A stretch of 64,000 nucleotides of DNA from Orlajensenia sp037404875 (GCF_037404875.1 NZ_JBBELO010000011.1:124001-188000); one strand, 5' to 3'. Shown: positions 1 to 7,926, numbered from the stretch's first letter. Program-made: numbers and translations. The notes: a model not told the origin generated them from the sequence alone.

Positions 1-962
1 TTCGGGATGCTCGTGCGCGCAACGCGGTTCACACGGATGTGGCCGCTCGAGGTCAGCTGCACACCGGCATCCTCGAGACCGATGCCCGCCGTGTTGGGAA
101 CCGCGCCGATCGCCATGAGGCAGTGCGAGCCCTCGATGACGCGACCATCGGCGAGCGTCACCTGCACGCCGTCGCCGACGCGCACCACCGACTGGGCGCG
201 CGACTTCGAGAGCACGTTCATGCCGTTGCGGCGGAAGGCGTCTTCGAGCACGTGGGCGGCATCGGCATCCTCGCCCGGCAGCACCTGATCGCGGCTCGAG
301 ACCAGCGAGACCTCGGAGCCCAGCGCGCGGTAGGCCGACGCGAACTCCGCCCCCGTCACCCCCGAGCCGACGACGATGAGGTGCTCGGGAACCGACTTGA
401 GCGAATACAGCTGCGTCCAGGTGAGGATGCGCTCACCATCGGGCACTGCGCTGGGCAGGATGCGCGGACTCGCACCCACGGAGATGACGATCGTCTCGGC
501 CTCGATGCGGTCGAAGTCCGTGCCGTCGGCACCGAGTGCGGTCGAGACGATGACGGCGCTGGTGCCGTCGAGGCGCCCCTCCCCCTGGATGATGCGCACG
601 CCGGCCGCCTCGAGGTTCGCGGTCATGTCTTCGGACTGCTGGCGTGCCAGGCGCAGAAGCCGCTTGTTCACGGCAGCGAGGTTGATCGCGACCTCGGGCC
701 GCTGCGGCGTGCCGCTCTCGCCGCGCACGTAGAACTGCACGCCGAGCTCTGCCGCCTCCTTGATGGAGTTGGATGCCTCGGCCGTGGCGATGAGCGACTT
801 CGACGGGACAACGTCGGTCAGCACGGCGGACCCGCCGACGCCGACACGCTCGATCAGCGTGACCTCGGCGCCGAGCTGGGCCGCCGAGAGCGCCGCCTCA
901 TATCCGCCGGGGCCTCCTCCGAGTACAGCGATCCGTTGTTTGCGCTCGAACTCGTAGGCCAT
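1..962 (-). CDS. lpdA: NAD(P)H-quinone dehydrogenase, LpdA-type flavoprotein disulfide reductase family (partial, C-terminus off the left edge)
   Basis: An FAD/NAD(P)-binding two-dinucleotide-fold oxidoreductase; the first 320 residues are present. The start MAYEFERKQRIAVLGGGPGG carries the GxGxxG FAD-binding motif (VLGGGPGGYEAA). The segment that in true dihydrolipoamide dehydrogenases holds the redox-active CxxxxC reads GVGGSAVLTDVVPSKS here, so both cysteines are missing. That is the hallmark of the actinobacterial LpdA group, which reduces quinones instead of acting in pyruvate dehydrogenase. The gene is divergent from the purine nucleoside phosphorylase gene. Family assignment is from the motif; the quinone substrate is from family knowledge. 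Confidence 0.8.
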   Translation of the reverse strand, partial: MAYEFERKQRIAVLGGGPGGYEAALSAAQLGAEVTLIERVGVGGSAVLTDVVPSKSLIATAEASNSIKEAAELGVQFYVRGESGTPQRPEVAINLAAVNKRLLRLARQQSEDMTANLEAAGVRIIQGEGRLDGTSAVIVSTALGADGTDFDRIEAETIVISVGASPRILPSAVPDGERILTWTQLYSLKSVPEHLIVVGSGVTGAEFASAYRALGSEVSLVSSRDQVLPGEDADAAHVLEDAFRRNGMNVLSKSRAQSVVRVGDGVQVTLADGRVIEGSHCLMAIGAVPNTAGIGLEDAGVQLTSSGHIRVNRVARTSIP

Positions 963-1086
963 TGCCCTATTGTCTCGTACCCGCGGATGCCGCTCCAAAC
1001 CGGCCTTCGCCGCGTCGTCGCCGAGTCGACGCCGCGCCGACGCCGCGCCGCAGGATGCCGCAGCCATGGGGGCCGCGAGCGCGCCC

Positions 1087-1092
1087 TAGAGT
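1087..1092 (+). promoter_or_regulatory. -10 box TAGAGT, leaderless-type promoter of punA
   Basis: TAGAGT fits the actinobacterial TANNNT -10 consensus and ends exactly 6 nt before the ATG at 1099, so transcription would begin at the start codon. The intervening GAAGGG is too close to the ATG to be a normal ribosome binding site. No clear -35 is visible. Confidence 0.5.
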
Positions 1093-1098
1093 GAAGGG

Positions 1099-1932
1099 AT
1101 GCACTCTTCGACGACGAACCCGCTGGAGCACCCGAGCGCCGACCCGTTCGAGGTCGCCCGCACCGCGGCATCCGAGATCGCCGACCGCACCGGGATCGCC
1201 CGCCACGACATCGCCCTCACCCTCGGCAGCGGCTGGGGCAAGGCGGCCGACCTGCTCGGCGAGAATGTGGCCACCATCCCCGCGGCCGAGATCACGGGGT
1301 TTTCCGCCCCCGCCCTCGCCGGCCACGTCGGCACGCTGCGCTCGATCGCGCTTCCGAACGGCAAGCACGCGCTCGTCATCGGCGCCCGCACCCACTACTA
1401 CGAGGGCCACGGCGTGCGACGTGTGGTGCACAGCGTGCGCACCGCGGCGGCAACGGGTGCCCGCACGATGATCCTCACGAACGGCGCGGGCGGCATCAAG
1501 GAGCACTGGACGCCCGGCACCCCCGTGCTGATCAGCGATCACATCAACCTGACGGCCGACTCACCCCTCGAGGGCGCGACCTTCGTCGACCTCACCGACC
1601 TCTACTCCGCCCGACTGCGGGACATCGCCCGCGAGATCGAGCCCGGCCTCGATGAGGGCGTCTACTGCCAGTTCCGCGGACCGCACTACGAGACCCCGGC
1701 CGAGGTGCAGATGGCCAAGACCATCGGAGGACACATCGTCGGCATGTCGACGGCCCTCGAGGCGATCGCCGCCCGCGAAGCCGGCATGGAGATCCTCGGA
1801 ATGTCGCTCATCACCAACCTCGCCGCCGGCATCCAGAAGACGCCGCTGAGCCACGAAGAGGTGATCGAGGCCGGCCGAGCCGCCGAATCCGTCATCAGCG
1901 CCCTGCTCGCCCGTATCGTCACGAGCATCTAG
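1099..1932 (+). CDS. punA: purine-nucleoside phosphorylase (trimeric PNP family)
   Basis: A 277-aa cytosolic enzyme that cleaves purine (deoxy)nucleosides with phosphate to a free base and (deoxy)ribose 1-phosphate. Visible motifs are the phosphate loop LGSGWGK near residue 47, TNGAGGI, FRGPHYETPAEVQM, GMSTALEA and the purine-contacting Asn in SLITNLAAG near residue 235. The length and Asn fit the trimeric, 6-oxopurine-preferring class. It is followed after 9 nt by a phospho-sugar mutase that could use its product, and faces the nucleoside transport and deaminase genes on the other strand. The ATG has a -10 box 6 nt upstream, suggesting a leaderless mRNA. Confidence 0.92.
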   Translation: MHSSTTNPLEHPSADPFEVARTAASEIADRTGIARHDIALTLGSGWGKAADLLGENVATIPAAEITGFSAPALAGHVGTLRSIALPNGKHALVIGARTHYYEGHGVRRVVHSVRTAAATGARTMILTNGAGGIKEHWTPGTPVLISDHINLTADSPLEGATFVDLTDLYSARLRDIAREIEPGLDEGVYCQFRGPHYETPAEVQMAKTIGGHIVGMSTALEAIAAREAGMEILGMSLITNLAAGIQKTPLSHEEVIEAGRAAESVISALLARIVTSI

Positions 1933-1941
1933 GAGCCATCG

Positions 1942-3639
1942 ATGACAGACACGGATGCCCCCGACCGCGTACTCGAGCAGGCCCGCGCCTGGCTGGCGCA
2001 AGATCCCGACACCGAGACCCAGGCGGAGTTGCGCGCACTGATCGACGCGGCCGAGGCCGGTTCTTCGCCCGCAGTCGAAGAGCTTCACGACCGTTTCGAT
2101 CAGCGCCTCGTGTTCGGGACCGCCGGGCTGCGCGGCCGCATCGCCGCCGGTCCCAACCGCATGAACCGCGTGCTCGTGAGTCAGGCGGCCGCCGGTCTGG
2201 CGGCGTACCTGAAGAACCACGCGCCCATCGGCGCCGTGCCGAGCGTCGTGATCGGCTACGACGGACGCAAGAACTCCCAGGTCTTCGCCGAGGACACCGC
2301 CGCGATCATGGCCGGCGCCGGAGTACGCGCCATGCTGCTTCCGCGGCTGCTGCCCACGCCCGTGCTGGCCTTCGCCGTACGCCACCTCGACGCCAGCGCC
2401 GGGGTCATGGTCACGGCGTCGCACAACCCGCCCGACGACAACGGCTACAAGGTCTACCTCGGCGGCCGCGACCAGGGCTCCCAGATCGTCTCTCCCGCCG
2501 ACGTGGAGATCGCCGAGGAGATCCTGCTGGTCGCATCCGGCGGCAGCGTGCTCGACCTTCCCCGTGGGGGCTACGAGGACGCCGGCGAATCGGTCGTCGA
2601 CGCCTACGTCGAGGCCACCGCCGCGATCGTCTCGCCGCCGTCGGCGAGGGTGGCGACCCTGTACACCGCCATGCACGGCGTCGGTTGGGAGACCTTCCGG
2701 CGCGTGATCACCACGGCCGGCTTCGAGGAGCCCAAGGTCGTCTCGGCGCAGATCGAGCCCGATGCTGCGTTCCCCACCGTGTCGTTCCCGAACCCGGAGG
2801 AGCCCGGGGCGATGGACCTCGCCTTCGAGGCGGCCCGTGAAGCGGATGCCGAACTCGTCATCGCGAACGACCCCGACGCGGATCGGCTCGCGGTCGCCAT
2901 CCCCGACGCCGCATCCGACACCGGTTATCGGCGCCTTAGCGGCAACGAGGTCGGGCTACTGCTCGGTTGGCGCGCTGCAGAGAGTGCCGCGCATGGGCTG
3001 AACGCCGGAGAGGGCACGCTCGCCTGCTCGATCGTCTCCTCCCCCGGCCTCGCGGCGATCGCCCGGTACTACGGCCTGGACACCTCGAACACCCTCACCG
3101 GCTTCAAGTGGATCTCCCGCGCGCCGGGCCTTCTCTTCGGCTACGAAGAGGCGCTCGGCTACCTCGTTGATCCGCATGTCGTGCGCGACAAAGACGGCGT
3201 CTCGGCCGCACTGGCCTTCCTGTCGCTCGCGGCCGACCTGAAGGCCGATGGGCTGAGCGTTGCGGATCACCTCCGCCGGTTCACCGAGACCTTCGGCGCC
3301 TTCGCGTCGTCGCAGGTCTCCATCCGGGTCAGCGACCTCGGCGACATCGCGCGACTGATGACACGGCTGCGCGAGGAGCCGCCCAGTCACATCGGCGACG
3401 TGCGGGTGGATCGCATCGATGACCTCGCGACGGGTTTCGGCGGCCTGCCGCCGAGCGACGTGCTGCGCATCTGGCTCGACGACGGCTCGAGGGTCATGGT
3501 GCGACCGAGTGGCACCGAGCCCAAGCTCAAGGTCTACATCGACGCGTCGAGCGAGGAGGGCACCGTGGACGAGCGCACGGCGGCGGCCACCGCCGCGGTC
3601 GCCGCGCTCGAGGCGGGCATGCGGGAGCTGCTCGCGTAG
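1942..3639 (+). CDS. pmmB: phospho-sugar mutase (phosphomannomutase/phosphoglucomutase family, likely phosphopentomutase role)
   Basis: A 565-aa alpha-D-phosphohexomutase. Motifs in order: the phosphoserine loop VTASHNPPDDNGYK near residue 156, the Mg-binding DPDADRLA near 313, the sugar-binding GYEEALGY near 400 and the C-terminal phosphate-binding RPSGTEPKLK near 520. AGGAG sits 5 nt before the ATG. It lies 9 nt behind purine nucleoside phosphorylase, and no DeoB-type phosphopentomutase is visible nearby. The long (about 560 aa) members of this family include enzymes acting on ribose 1-phosphate, so conversion of PNP-derived pentose 1-phosphate to the 5-phosphate is a reasonable inference. 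The exact substrate cannot be read from the sequence. Confidence 0.85.
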   Translation: MTDTDAPDRVLEQARAWLAQDPDTETQAELRALIDAAEAGSSPAVEELHDRFDQRLVFGTAGLRGRIAAGPNRMNRVLVSQAAAGLAAYLKNHAPIGAVPSVVIGYDGRKNSQVFAEDTAAIMAGAGVRAMLLPRLLPTPVLAFAVRHLDASAGVMVTASHNPPDDNGYKVYLGGRDQGSQIVSPADVEIAEEILLVASGGSVLDLPRGGYEDAGESVVDAYVEATAAIVSPPSARVATLYTAMHGVGWETFRRVITTAGFEEPKVVSAQIEPDAAFPTVSFPNPEEPGAMDLAFEAAREADAELVIANDPDADRLAVAIPDAASDTGYRRLSGNEVGLLLGWRAAESAAHGLNAGEGTLACSIVSSPGLAAIARYYGLDTSNTLTGFKWISRAPGLLFGYEEALGYLVDPHVVRDKDGVSAALAFLSLAADLKADGLSVADHLRRFTETFGAFASSQVSIRVSDLGDIARLMTRLREEPPSHIGDVRVDRIDDLATGFGGLPPSDVLRIWLDDGSRVMVRPSGTEPKLKVYIDASSEEGTVDERTAAATAAVAALEAGMRELLA

Positions 3640-3655
3640 GAGTCGCGCGGGGGCG

Positions 3656-4032
3656 TTCCCTTCGACAGGCTCAGGGAACGACCATAGTTCCCTTCGACAG
3701 GCTCAGGGAACGGCGACCAGCGAAGAGGCGCGACCACCGCGTAAAGCCGCCGTCGTTCGAAAAGCAGCGCTCCCTGAGCCTGTCGAAGGGGCGCGACCAC
3801 CGCGGATGGCCGGGTTCCCTTCGACAGGCTCAGGGAACGGCTACCAGCCAAGAGGCGCGACCCACCGCGCGAAGGCGCCGTCCTTCGAGAAGCAGCGCTC
3901 CCTGAGCCTGTCGAAGGGGCGCGACCACCGCAGGATGGCGGGTTCCCTTCGACAGGCTCAGGGAACGACCCGAGTTCCCTTCGACAGGCTCAGGGAACGA
4001 GCCCGAGTTCCCTTCGAAAGGCTCAGGGAACG
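3656..4032. repeat. cluster of eight CCCTTCGACAGGCTCAGGGA repeats, with a ~127-bp tandem duplication
   Basis: This fills the 400-bp gap between the mutase and the PTS genes. The core TTCCCTTCGACAGGCTCAGG is followed by GAACG. Copies are at 3656, 3688, 3815, 3943, 3975 and 4008 (the last with GAAAGG) in plus orientation, and at about 3768 and 3897 inverted. Each copy can fold on itself (TTCCCT with AGGGAA). The stretch 3714-3839 is repeated with small changes at 3842-3967, a higher-order tandem duplication. No gene is seen here. It resembles REP/BIME intergenic repeats, and the same family returns at 52244-52417. Confidence 0.9.
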
Positions 4033-4047
4033 GCTACCCGTGGGCAC

Positions 4048-4320
4048 TCAGCCGACGGCGCGCTCGAGCTTGGCCGTGACCTCGTCGAGGTCGAAGTAGT
4101 TCTCGATCACGACCACGTCGGCATTGGTCTGGCCGATGTGGGCGACCAGTTCGGGCGAGGTGAGGATGACCTGGGCGTCGGCCGCGGCGACGGCGACGCC
4201 CGCGGCATCCGTCGCCGAGACGTCGGCCTCCACGTCGAGCCGTTCGAGCGCGCGTTCGGCATTGAGCTTGAGGATGGCCGAGGTGCCGACGCCGACCCCG
4301 CACAGAACGATGATCTTCAT
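4048..4320 (-). CDS. PTS EIIB component, ascorbate/galactitol-like (UlaB-type)
   Basis: A 90-aa phosphocarrier of the sugar phosphotransferase system. The N-terminal phosphocysteine loop is VLCGVGVGTSAIL, with Cys7 expected to receive phosphate from EIIA. The rest is a compact single EIIB fold with no membrane segments. Its ATG overlaps the EIIA stop (ATGA), so the two are translationally coupled. No EIIC permease follows; the next 400 bp is repeat DNA. The sugar is unknown, and a regulatory role is possible if no EIIC exists elsewhere. Confidence 0.8.
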   Translation of the reverse strand: MKIIVLCGVGVGTSAILKLNAERALERLDVEADVSATDAAGVAVAAADAQVILTSPELVAHIGQTNADVVVIENYFDLDEVTAKLERAVG

Positions 4321-4760
4321 TCCGATACTCCCAACAGTGCTCGAACAGCATCGGCGTCACTCGCGGCGGCGAGGGCCGGGATGACGGAGTGATCGTTGAA
4401 GACGTTCGCGAGCTCGGCGACGACGCCGACATGATCGTCGGAACTCGTGACCGCGAGGCCGATCACGACACTGACGGGATCGTTGTGCGGATGCCCGAAT
4501 CGCACCGGTTCCGCGAGCGTGATGACGCTGAGGCCGTCACGGCGAACGTCGGATCCCGGCCGAGCATGGGCGAGCGCGAGCCCTGGAGCGATGACGACAT
4601 AGGCGCCGAACTCCTCGATGACCCCGATCATGCGTTCGGTGTAGTGCTCCGTGGTCGCGCCGGAATCCGCGAGAGCGTCACCCGCGGCGGCCACGGCCGC
4701 ACGCCAGTCCACGGCGGGCGCGGCGACACGGATGGCCCGATCGGGCAGGGCAGGGAGCAC
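4317..4760 (-). CDS. PTS EIIA component (fructose/mannitol or ascorbate-type)
   Basis: A 147-aa soluble EIIA domain. The ALAHARP motif near residue 64 supplies the phosphohistidine (the second His context is typical of the PtsN/UlaC/FruA superfamily), and FGHPHNDPV near residue 88 completes the active site. The start is GTG at 4760 with GGAGAGG about 12 nt upstream. It follows adenosine deaminase after 38 nt on the same strand and overlaps the EIIB gene by 4 nt. It would pass phosphate from HPr to the EIIB next door; neither HPr, EI nor EIIC is in the window. Confidence 0.8.
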   Translation of the reverse strand: MLPALPDRAIRVAAPAVDWRAAVAAAGDALADSGATTEHYTERMIGVIEEFGAYVVIAPGLALAHARPGSDVRRDGLSVITLAEPVRFGHPHNDPVSVVIGLAVTSSDDHVGVVAELANVFNDHSVIPALAAASDADAVRALLGVSE

Positions 4761-4798
4761 GAAGGCGGTACCTCTCCAGTGGGGTGGGAACGACGGAC

Positions 4799-5920
4799 TC
4801 AGGCCTGGTCGAAGCCACGGTTGATCGCGTCGATGAGCTCATCGCGCTCCTCGAGCGAGAGGAACGCCGCTGAGGCCGCGTTGAGCTGAAAGACCTCGAA
4901 GTCATCCACGTCGTAGGCGAACGCATCCGCGAGCAGCGCGAGTTCGCGGCTGATCGTCGTGCGGCTCATGAGACGGTTGTCGGTGTTGACGGTCACCCGG
5001 AAGTCCAGCTGGTACAGCAGGTCGAACGGGTGGTCGACCAGTTCGCTCCCCCACTGTGCGATGGCGCCGGTCTGCAGGTTGGACGACGGTGCGAGTTCCA
5101 GGGCGATCTCCCGATCGCGCACCCACTGGGCCACCGGACCGAGCGTGACGTAGGTGTTCGAGTCGTCTTCGCGCTCGATGGTGATGTCTTCGGCGAGGCG
5201 CACGCCGTGGCCGAGTCGCAGGGCGCGTCCATCGAACAGGGCCCCGCGGATGCTGTCGATGCCGTCGGCCTCGCCGGCGTGCACGGTGACGGGCAGGTAC
5301 TCCTTGGCGAGGTAGTCGAAGGCGTTGAGGTGATTGCGAGCCGGGAAGCCGAGCTCAGCACCGGCGATGTCGAAGCCGACGACCCCGCGCTCGCGGTGGC
5401 GCACGGCGAGCTCGGCGATCTCGAGGCCATGGCCGGCGTGCCGCATGGCCGTGACGAGCTGCCCGATGCGGATCGACCCGCCAGCGGATGCCACGTCGTC
5501 GATCCCAGCCTCGATACCCGCCTGAACCGCCTCGACGGTCTGGTCGAGGGTGAGGCCTCGACTGAGGTGCTGTTCGGGTGCCCACCGGATCTCGCCGTAG
5601 ATCACGCCGTCGGCGGCCAGGTCCTGCACGAACTCACGCGCGACCCGCTCGAGCCCCTCGGTGGTCTGCATGACCGCCGTCGTGATGTCGAAGGTCTTCA
5701 GGTACTCCACGAGCGAGCCGGAGTCCGACTGGTCGGCGAACCACGAGGCCAGAGCCGTGGCATCCGTCTCGGGCACGTCGAGGTCGATCGCGTCGGCCAG
5801 CTCGATGATGGTCTGCGGGCGCAGGCCGCCATCGAGGTGATCGTGCAGCGAGACCTTGGGCAGCGCGTTGATGCTGGCGCCACCGCCGGGAAGCAGGTAC
5901 TCCGTCGGAATCGTGTTCAC
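4799..5920 (-). CDS. add: adenosine deaminase
   Basis: Converts (deoxy)adenosine to (deoxy)inosine plus ammonia, feeding purine nucleoside phosphorylase. 373 aa from a GTG at 5920 (MNTIPTEYLL). An in-frame extension further upstream runs through repeat DNA and is not real. Zinc and catalytic motifs are LHDHLDGG near the N-terminus, VHAGEADG, LGHGVRL, SSNLQTGAI and VNTDN. The canonical NTDD pair is NTDN here, so the second Asp is Asn. A TACGCT -10 box lies 6 nt before the GTG, so it may have its own leaderless transcript besides any read-through from the upstream thymidine phosphorylase gene. Confidence 0.9.
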   Translation of the reverse strand: MNTIPTEYLLPGGGASINALPKVSLHDHLDGGLRPQTIIELADAIDLDVPETDATALASWFADQSDSGSLVEYLKTFDITTAVMQTTEGLERVAREFVQDLAADGVIYGEIRWAPEQHLSRGLTLDQTVEAVQAGIEAGIDDVASAGGSIRIGQLVTAMRHAGHGLEIAELAVRHRERGVVGFDIAGAELGFPARNHLNAFDYLAKEYLPVTVHAGEADGIDSIRGALFDGRALRLGHGVRLAEDITIEREDDSNTYVTLGPVAQWVRDREIALELAPSSNLQTGAIAQWGSELVDHPFDLLYQLDFRVTVNTDNRLMSRTTISRELALLADAFAYDVDDFEVFQLNAASAAFLSLEERDELIDAINRGFDQA

Positions 5921-5926
5921 TGTTCC

Positions 5927-5932
5927 AGCGTA
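5927..5932 (-). promoter_or_regulatory. -10 box TACGCT, leaderless-type promoter of add
   Basis: On the minus strand, TACGCT is followed by GGAACA and then the GTG start at 5920. This gives the 6-nt spacing seen at many genes in this window. No convincing -35 box is seen. Confidence 0.45.
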
Positions 5933-5966
5933 TCGGCGCAGGCCGCGCGCGCACCCGTCCTCCCGA

Positions 5967-6101
5967 CCGAAAAGCGAGGCGATCCCGGCCCAGCCCTGGC
6001 CGAAAAGCGAGGCGATCTTCGGCGCCACGCCGTTCCGCAGCGGGCCCAGACGGCGTGTCGGTCGAAATCGCCTCGCTTTTCGGAATGTCCTCGCTTTTCG
6101 G
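5967..6101. repeat. four copies of the CGAAAAGCGAGGCGAT repeat
   Basis: Between deoA and add. Plus-oriented cores lie at 5967-5984 and 6000-6017, inverted ones at 6064-6083 and 6086-6101. The inverted pair includes a variant reading AGCGAGGACATT. The module AGCGAGGACATTCCGAAAAG followed by CGAGGCGATT and CCGACACGCCG occurs here on the minus strand and again at 47204-47248 on the plus strand, so the two sites are related copies. The inverted arms could fold in the deoA-add transcript. Confidence 0.85.
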
Positions 6102-7400
6102 TCAGGAGGCGATGCGCTCCGCGATGAGGGGGCCGCCGTCGAGCACCGGGTCGCCCGCGTCGCCGATGCGATAGGCGCCCTCGAGCGCCTGCAGGGCGCG
6201 GTCGAACCGCTCGGGCTCGTCCGCCGCCAGCGTGAACAGGGGCTGGCCCGCACGCACGGAGTCGCCCGGCTTGGCGTGCAGCTCGATTCCGGCGGCGTGC
6301 TGCACGGGATCCTGCTTGCGCGCTCGGCCTGCTCCCAGACGCCAAGCAGCGATTCCGAACGGCAGCGCCTGCTGGTCGACGAGAACGCCGTCGCGTTCGG
6401 CCACGACCACGTGGTGCTCGCGCGCCACTGGGAGCGCCGCATCAGGATCGCCGCCCTGCGCCCGGATGGTCGCTCGCCAGGCGTCCATGGCGCGGCCGTC
6501 CTTCAGCGCGGCCTCCACGTCGGCGTCCGGCCGGCCGGCGAGCGTGAGCATCTCGCGGGCGAGCGCCACGGTGAGGGCCACGACATCGTCGGGTCCGCCG
6601 CCGGCGAGCACCTCGACCGATTCGGCGACCTCGTTCGCGTTGCCGATGGCGCGACCGAGCGGAACGTTCATGTTCGTCAGCAGCGCGGAGGTCGCGACGC
6701 CGGCATCCGTTCCGAGCTCGACCATGGTGCGCGCGAGTTCGCGGGAGCGCTCGATGTCTTTCAGGAACGCGCCCGACCCGAACTTCACATCGAGCACGAG
6801 GGCCTCGGTGCCCTCGGCGATCTTCTTCGACATGATCGAGGAGGCGATCAACGGGATCGCCTCGACGGTTCCGGTGATGTCACGCAATGCGTAGAGCTTT
6901 CCGTCGGCCGGCGCCAGGCCGCTGCCGGCCGCGCAGATCACGCCGCCGACATCGCGCAGCTGGGCGAACATCTCCTCGTTGCTGAGCGAGGCGCGCCATC
7001 CGGGGATCGACTCGAGCTTGTCGAGCGTTCCGCCGGTGTGCCCGAGACCTCGGCCCGAGAGCTGGGGCACGGCGACGCCGAAGGATGCCACGAGCGGCAT
7101 GAGAGGCAGGGTGATCTTGTCGCCGACCCCGCCGGTGGAATGCTTGTCGGCGGTCGGCTTGCCGAGGCCTGCGAAGCTCATCCGCTCCCCGCTCGCGATC
7201 ATGGCCAGCGTCATGTCGCGGATCTCACGACGGTCCATGCCGTTCAGGAAGATGGCCATGGTCATGGCCGACATCTGCTCGTCGGCCACATAGCCGCGGG
7301 TATAGGCGTCGATGAGCCAGTCGATCTCGGCGGTGCTCAGCGTGCCGGAATCGCGCTTGGTGCGGATCAGGTCGACGACATCGAATGCTTCAACGGGCAC
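6102..7400 (-). CDS. deoA: thymidine phosphorylase
   Basis: Phosphorolysis of thymidine, and probably deoxyuridine, to base plus 2-deoxyribose 1-phosphate. 432 aa, the usual DeoA length. Motifs include LIRTKRDSGTLS, the family signature region SGRGLGHTGGTLDKLESIPG, KHSTGGVGDK binding phosphate, and SSIMSKKIAEG. The start chosen is GTG at 7400 (MPVEAFDVVDLIRTKR) with GGAAGGAAA about 6 nt upstream; the open frame further upstream overlaps cytidine deaminase and lacks family similarity. It follows cdd on the same strand, so cytidine to uridine to base flow is encoded together. Confidence 0.92.
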   Translation of the reverse strand: MPVEAFDVVDLIRTKRDSGTLSTAEIDWLIDAYTRGYVADEQMSAMTMAIFLNGMDRREIRDMTLAMIASGERMSFAGLGKPTADKHSTGGVGDKITLPLMPLVASFGVAVPQLSGRGLGHTGGTLDKLESIPGWRASLSNEEMFAQLRDVGGVICAAGSGLAPADGKLYALRDITGTVEAIPLIASSIMSKKIAEGTEALVLDVKFGSGAFLKDIERSRELARTMVELGTDAGVATSALLTNMNVPLGRAIGNANEVAESVEVLAGGGPDDVVALTVALAREMLTLAGRPDADVEAALKDGRAMDAWRATIRAQGGDPDAALPVAREHHVVVAERDGVLVDQQALPFGIAAWRLGAGRARKQDPVQHAAGIELHAKPGDSVRAGQPLFTLAADEPERFDRALQALEGAYRIGDAGDPVLDGGPLIAERIAS

Positions 7401-7494
7401 GGGGTTTCCTTCCGGTGTGCGCGAGGTTGGTGCTTGGCAGGATGCCGCGACGCGTCCCGCACAGCGCGCCCTCTCCCGGAGTCGACGGTGAGCC

Positions 7495-7926
7495 TCAGCC
7501 GCTGTACTCGGCCAGCTGTCGCGGGCCGAAGGCGTCGGGCAACACCTCGTCGATGGTCCGGATGCCCGAGACGGTCTCGAGCAGCATGCCGGGAACGGCA
7601 TGTTCGAACAGCAGCTGCCGGCAACGCCCGCACGGCATGAGGATGTTGCCGTGGCCGTCGACGCAGGTGAAGGCGACGAGCTGGCCACCGCCCGACATGT
7701 GCAGTGCGGAGACGAGTCCGCATTCCGCGCAGAGGGTCACGCCGTACGAGGCGTTCTCGACGTTGCAGCCCGCGATCACGCGGCCGTCGGTGACCAGGGC
7801 CGCGCATCCGACCGGGAAGTGCGAGTAGGGAGCGTACGCGTTCGCCATCGCCTCGGACGCCGCTTTCCGCAGCGTGCCCCAGTCGATCTCTCCCGACGAC
7901 AGTGCGCCCTCGTTCATGTGGCTCAT
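7495..7926 (-). CDS. cdd: cytidine deaminase
   Basis: 143-aa homotetrameric-type cytidine deaminase converting (deoxy)cytidine to (deoxy)uridine. The active site shows CNVENASYG, TLCAECGLVSAL (Zn-ligand Cys and the catalytic Glu) and MPCGRCRQLLFE (the two other Zn-ligand Cys). The ATG at 7926 overlaps the permease stop (ATGA), placing it in the nucleoside importer operon directly ahead of deoA. A second in-frame ATG three codons later is possible. Confidence 0.93.
   Translation of the reverse strand: MSHMNEGALSSGEIDWGTLRKAASEAMANAYAPYSHFPVGCAALVTDGRVIAGCNVENASYGVTLCAECGLVSALHMSGGGQLVAFTCVDGHGNILMPCGRCRQLLFEHAVPGMLLETVSGIRTIDEVLPDAFGPRQLAEYSG

Noticed and set aside
39..1094. Plus-strand frame opposite the partial quinone dehydrogenase
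   Set aside because: The minus-strand frame carries an unmistakable FAD-binding start; the plus frame has no motif.
3656..4032. CRISPR-like appearance of regularly spaced repeats
   Set aside because: Spacers are irregular and similar to each other, repeats occur in both orientations, and there are no cas genes. They are REP-like elements.
5921..6442. In-frame extension of adenosine deaminase upstream of the chosen GTG
   Set aside because: The extension translates the repeat DNA and antisense thymidine phosphorylase, and a -10 box sits just before the chosen GTG.
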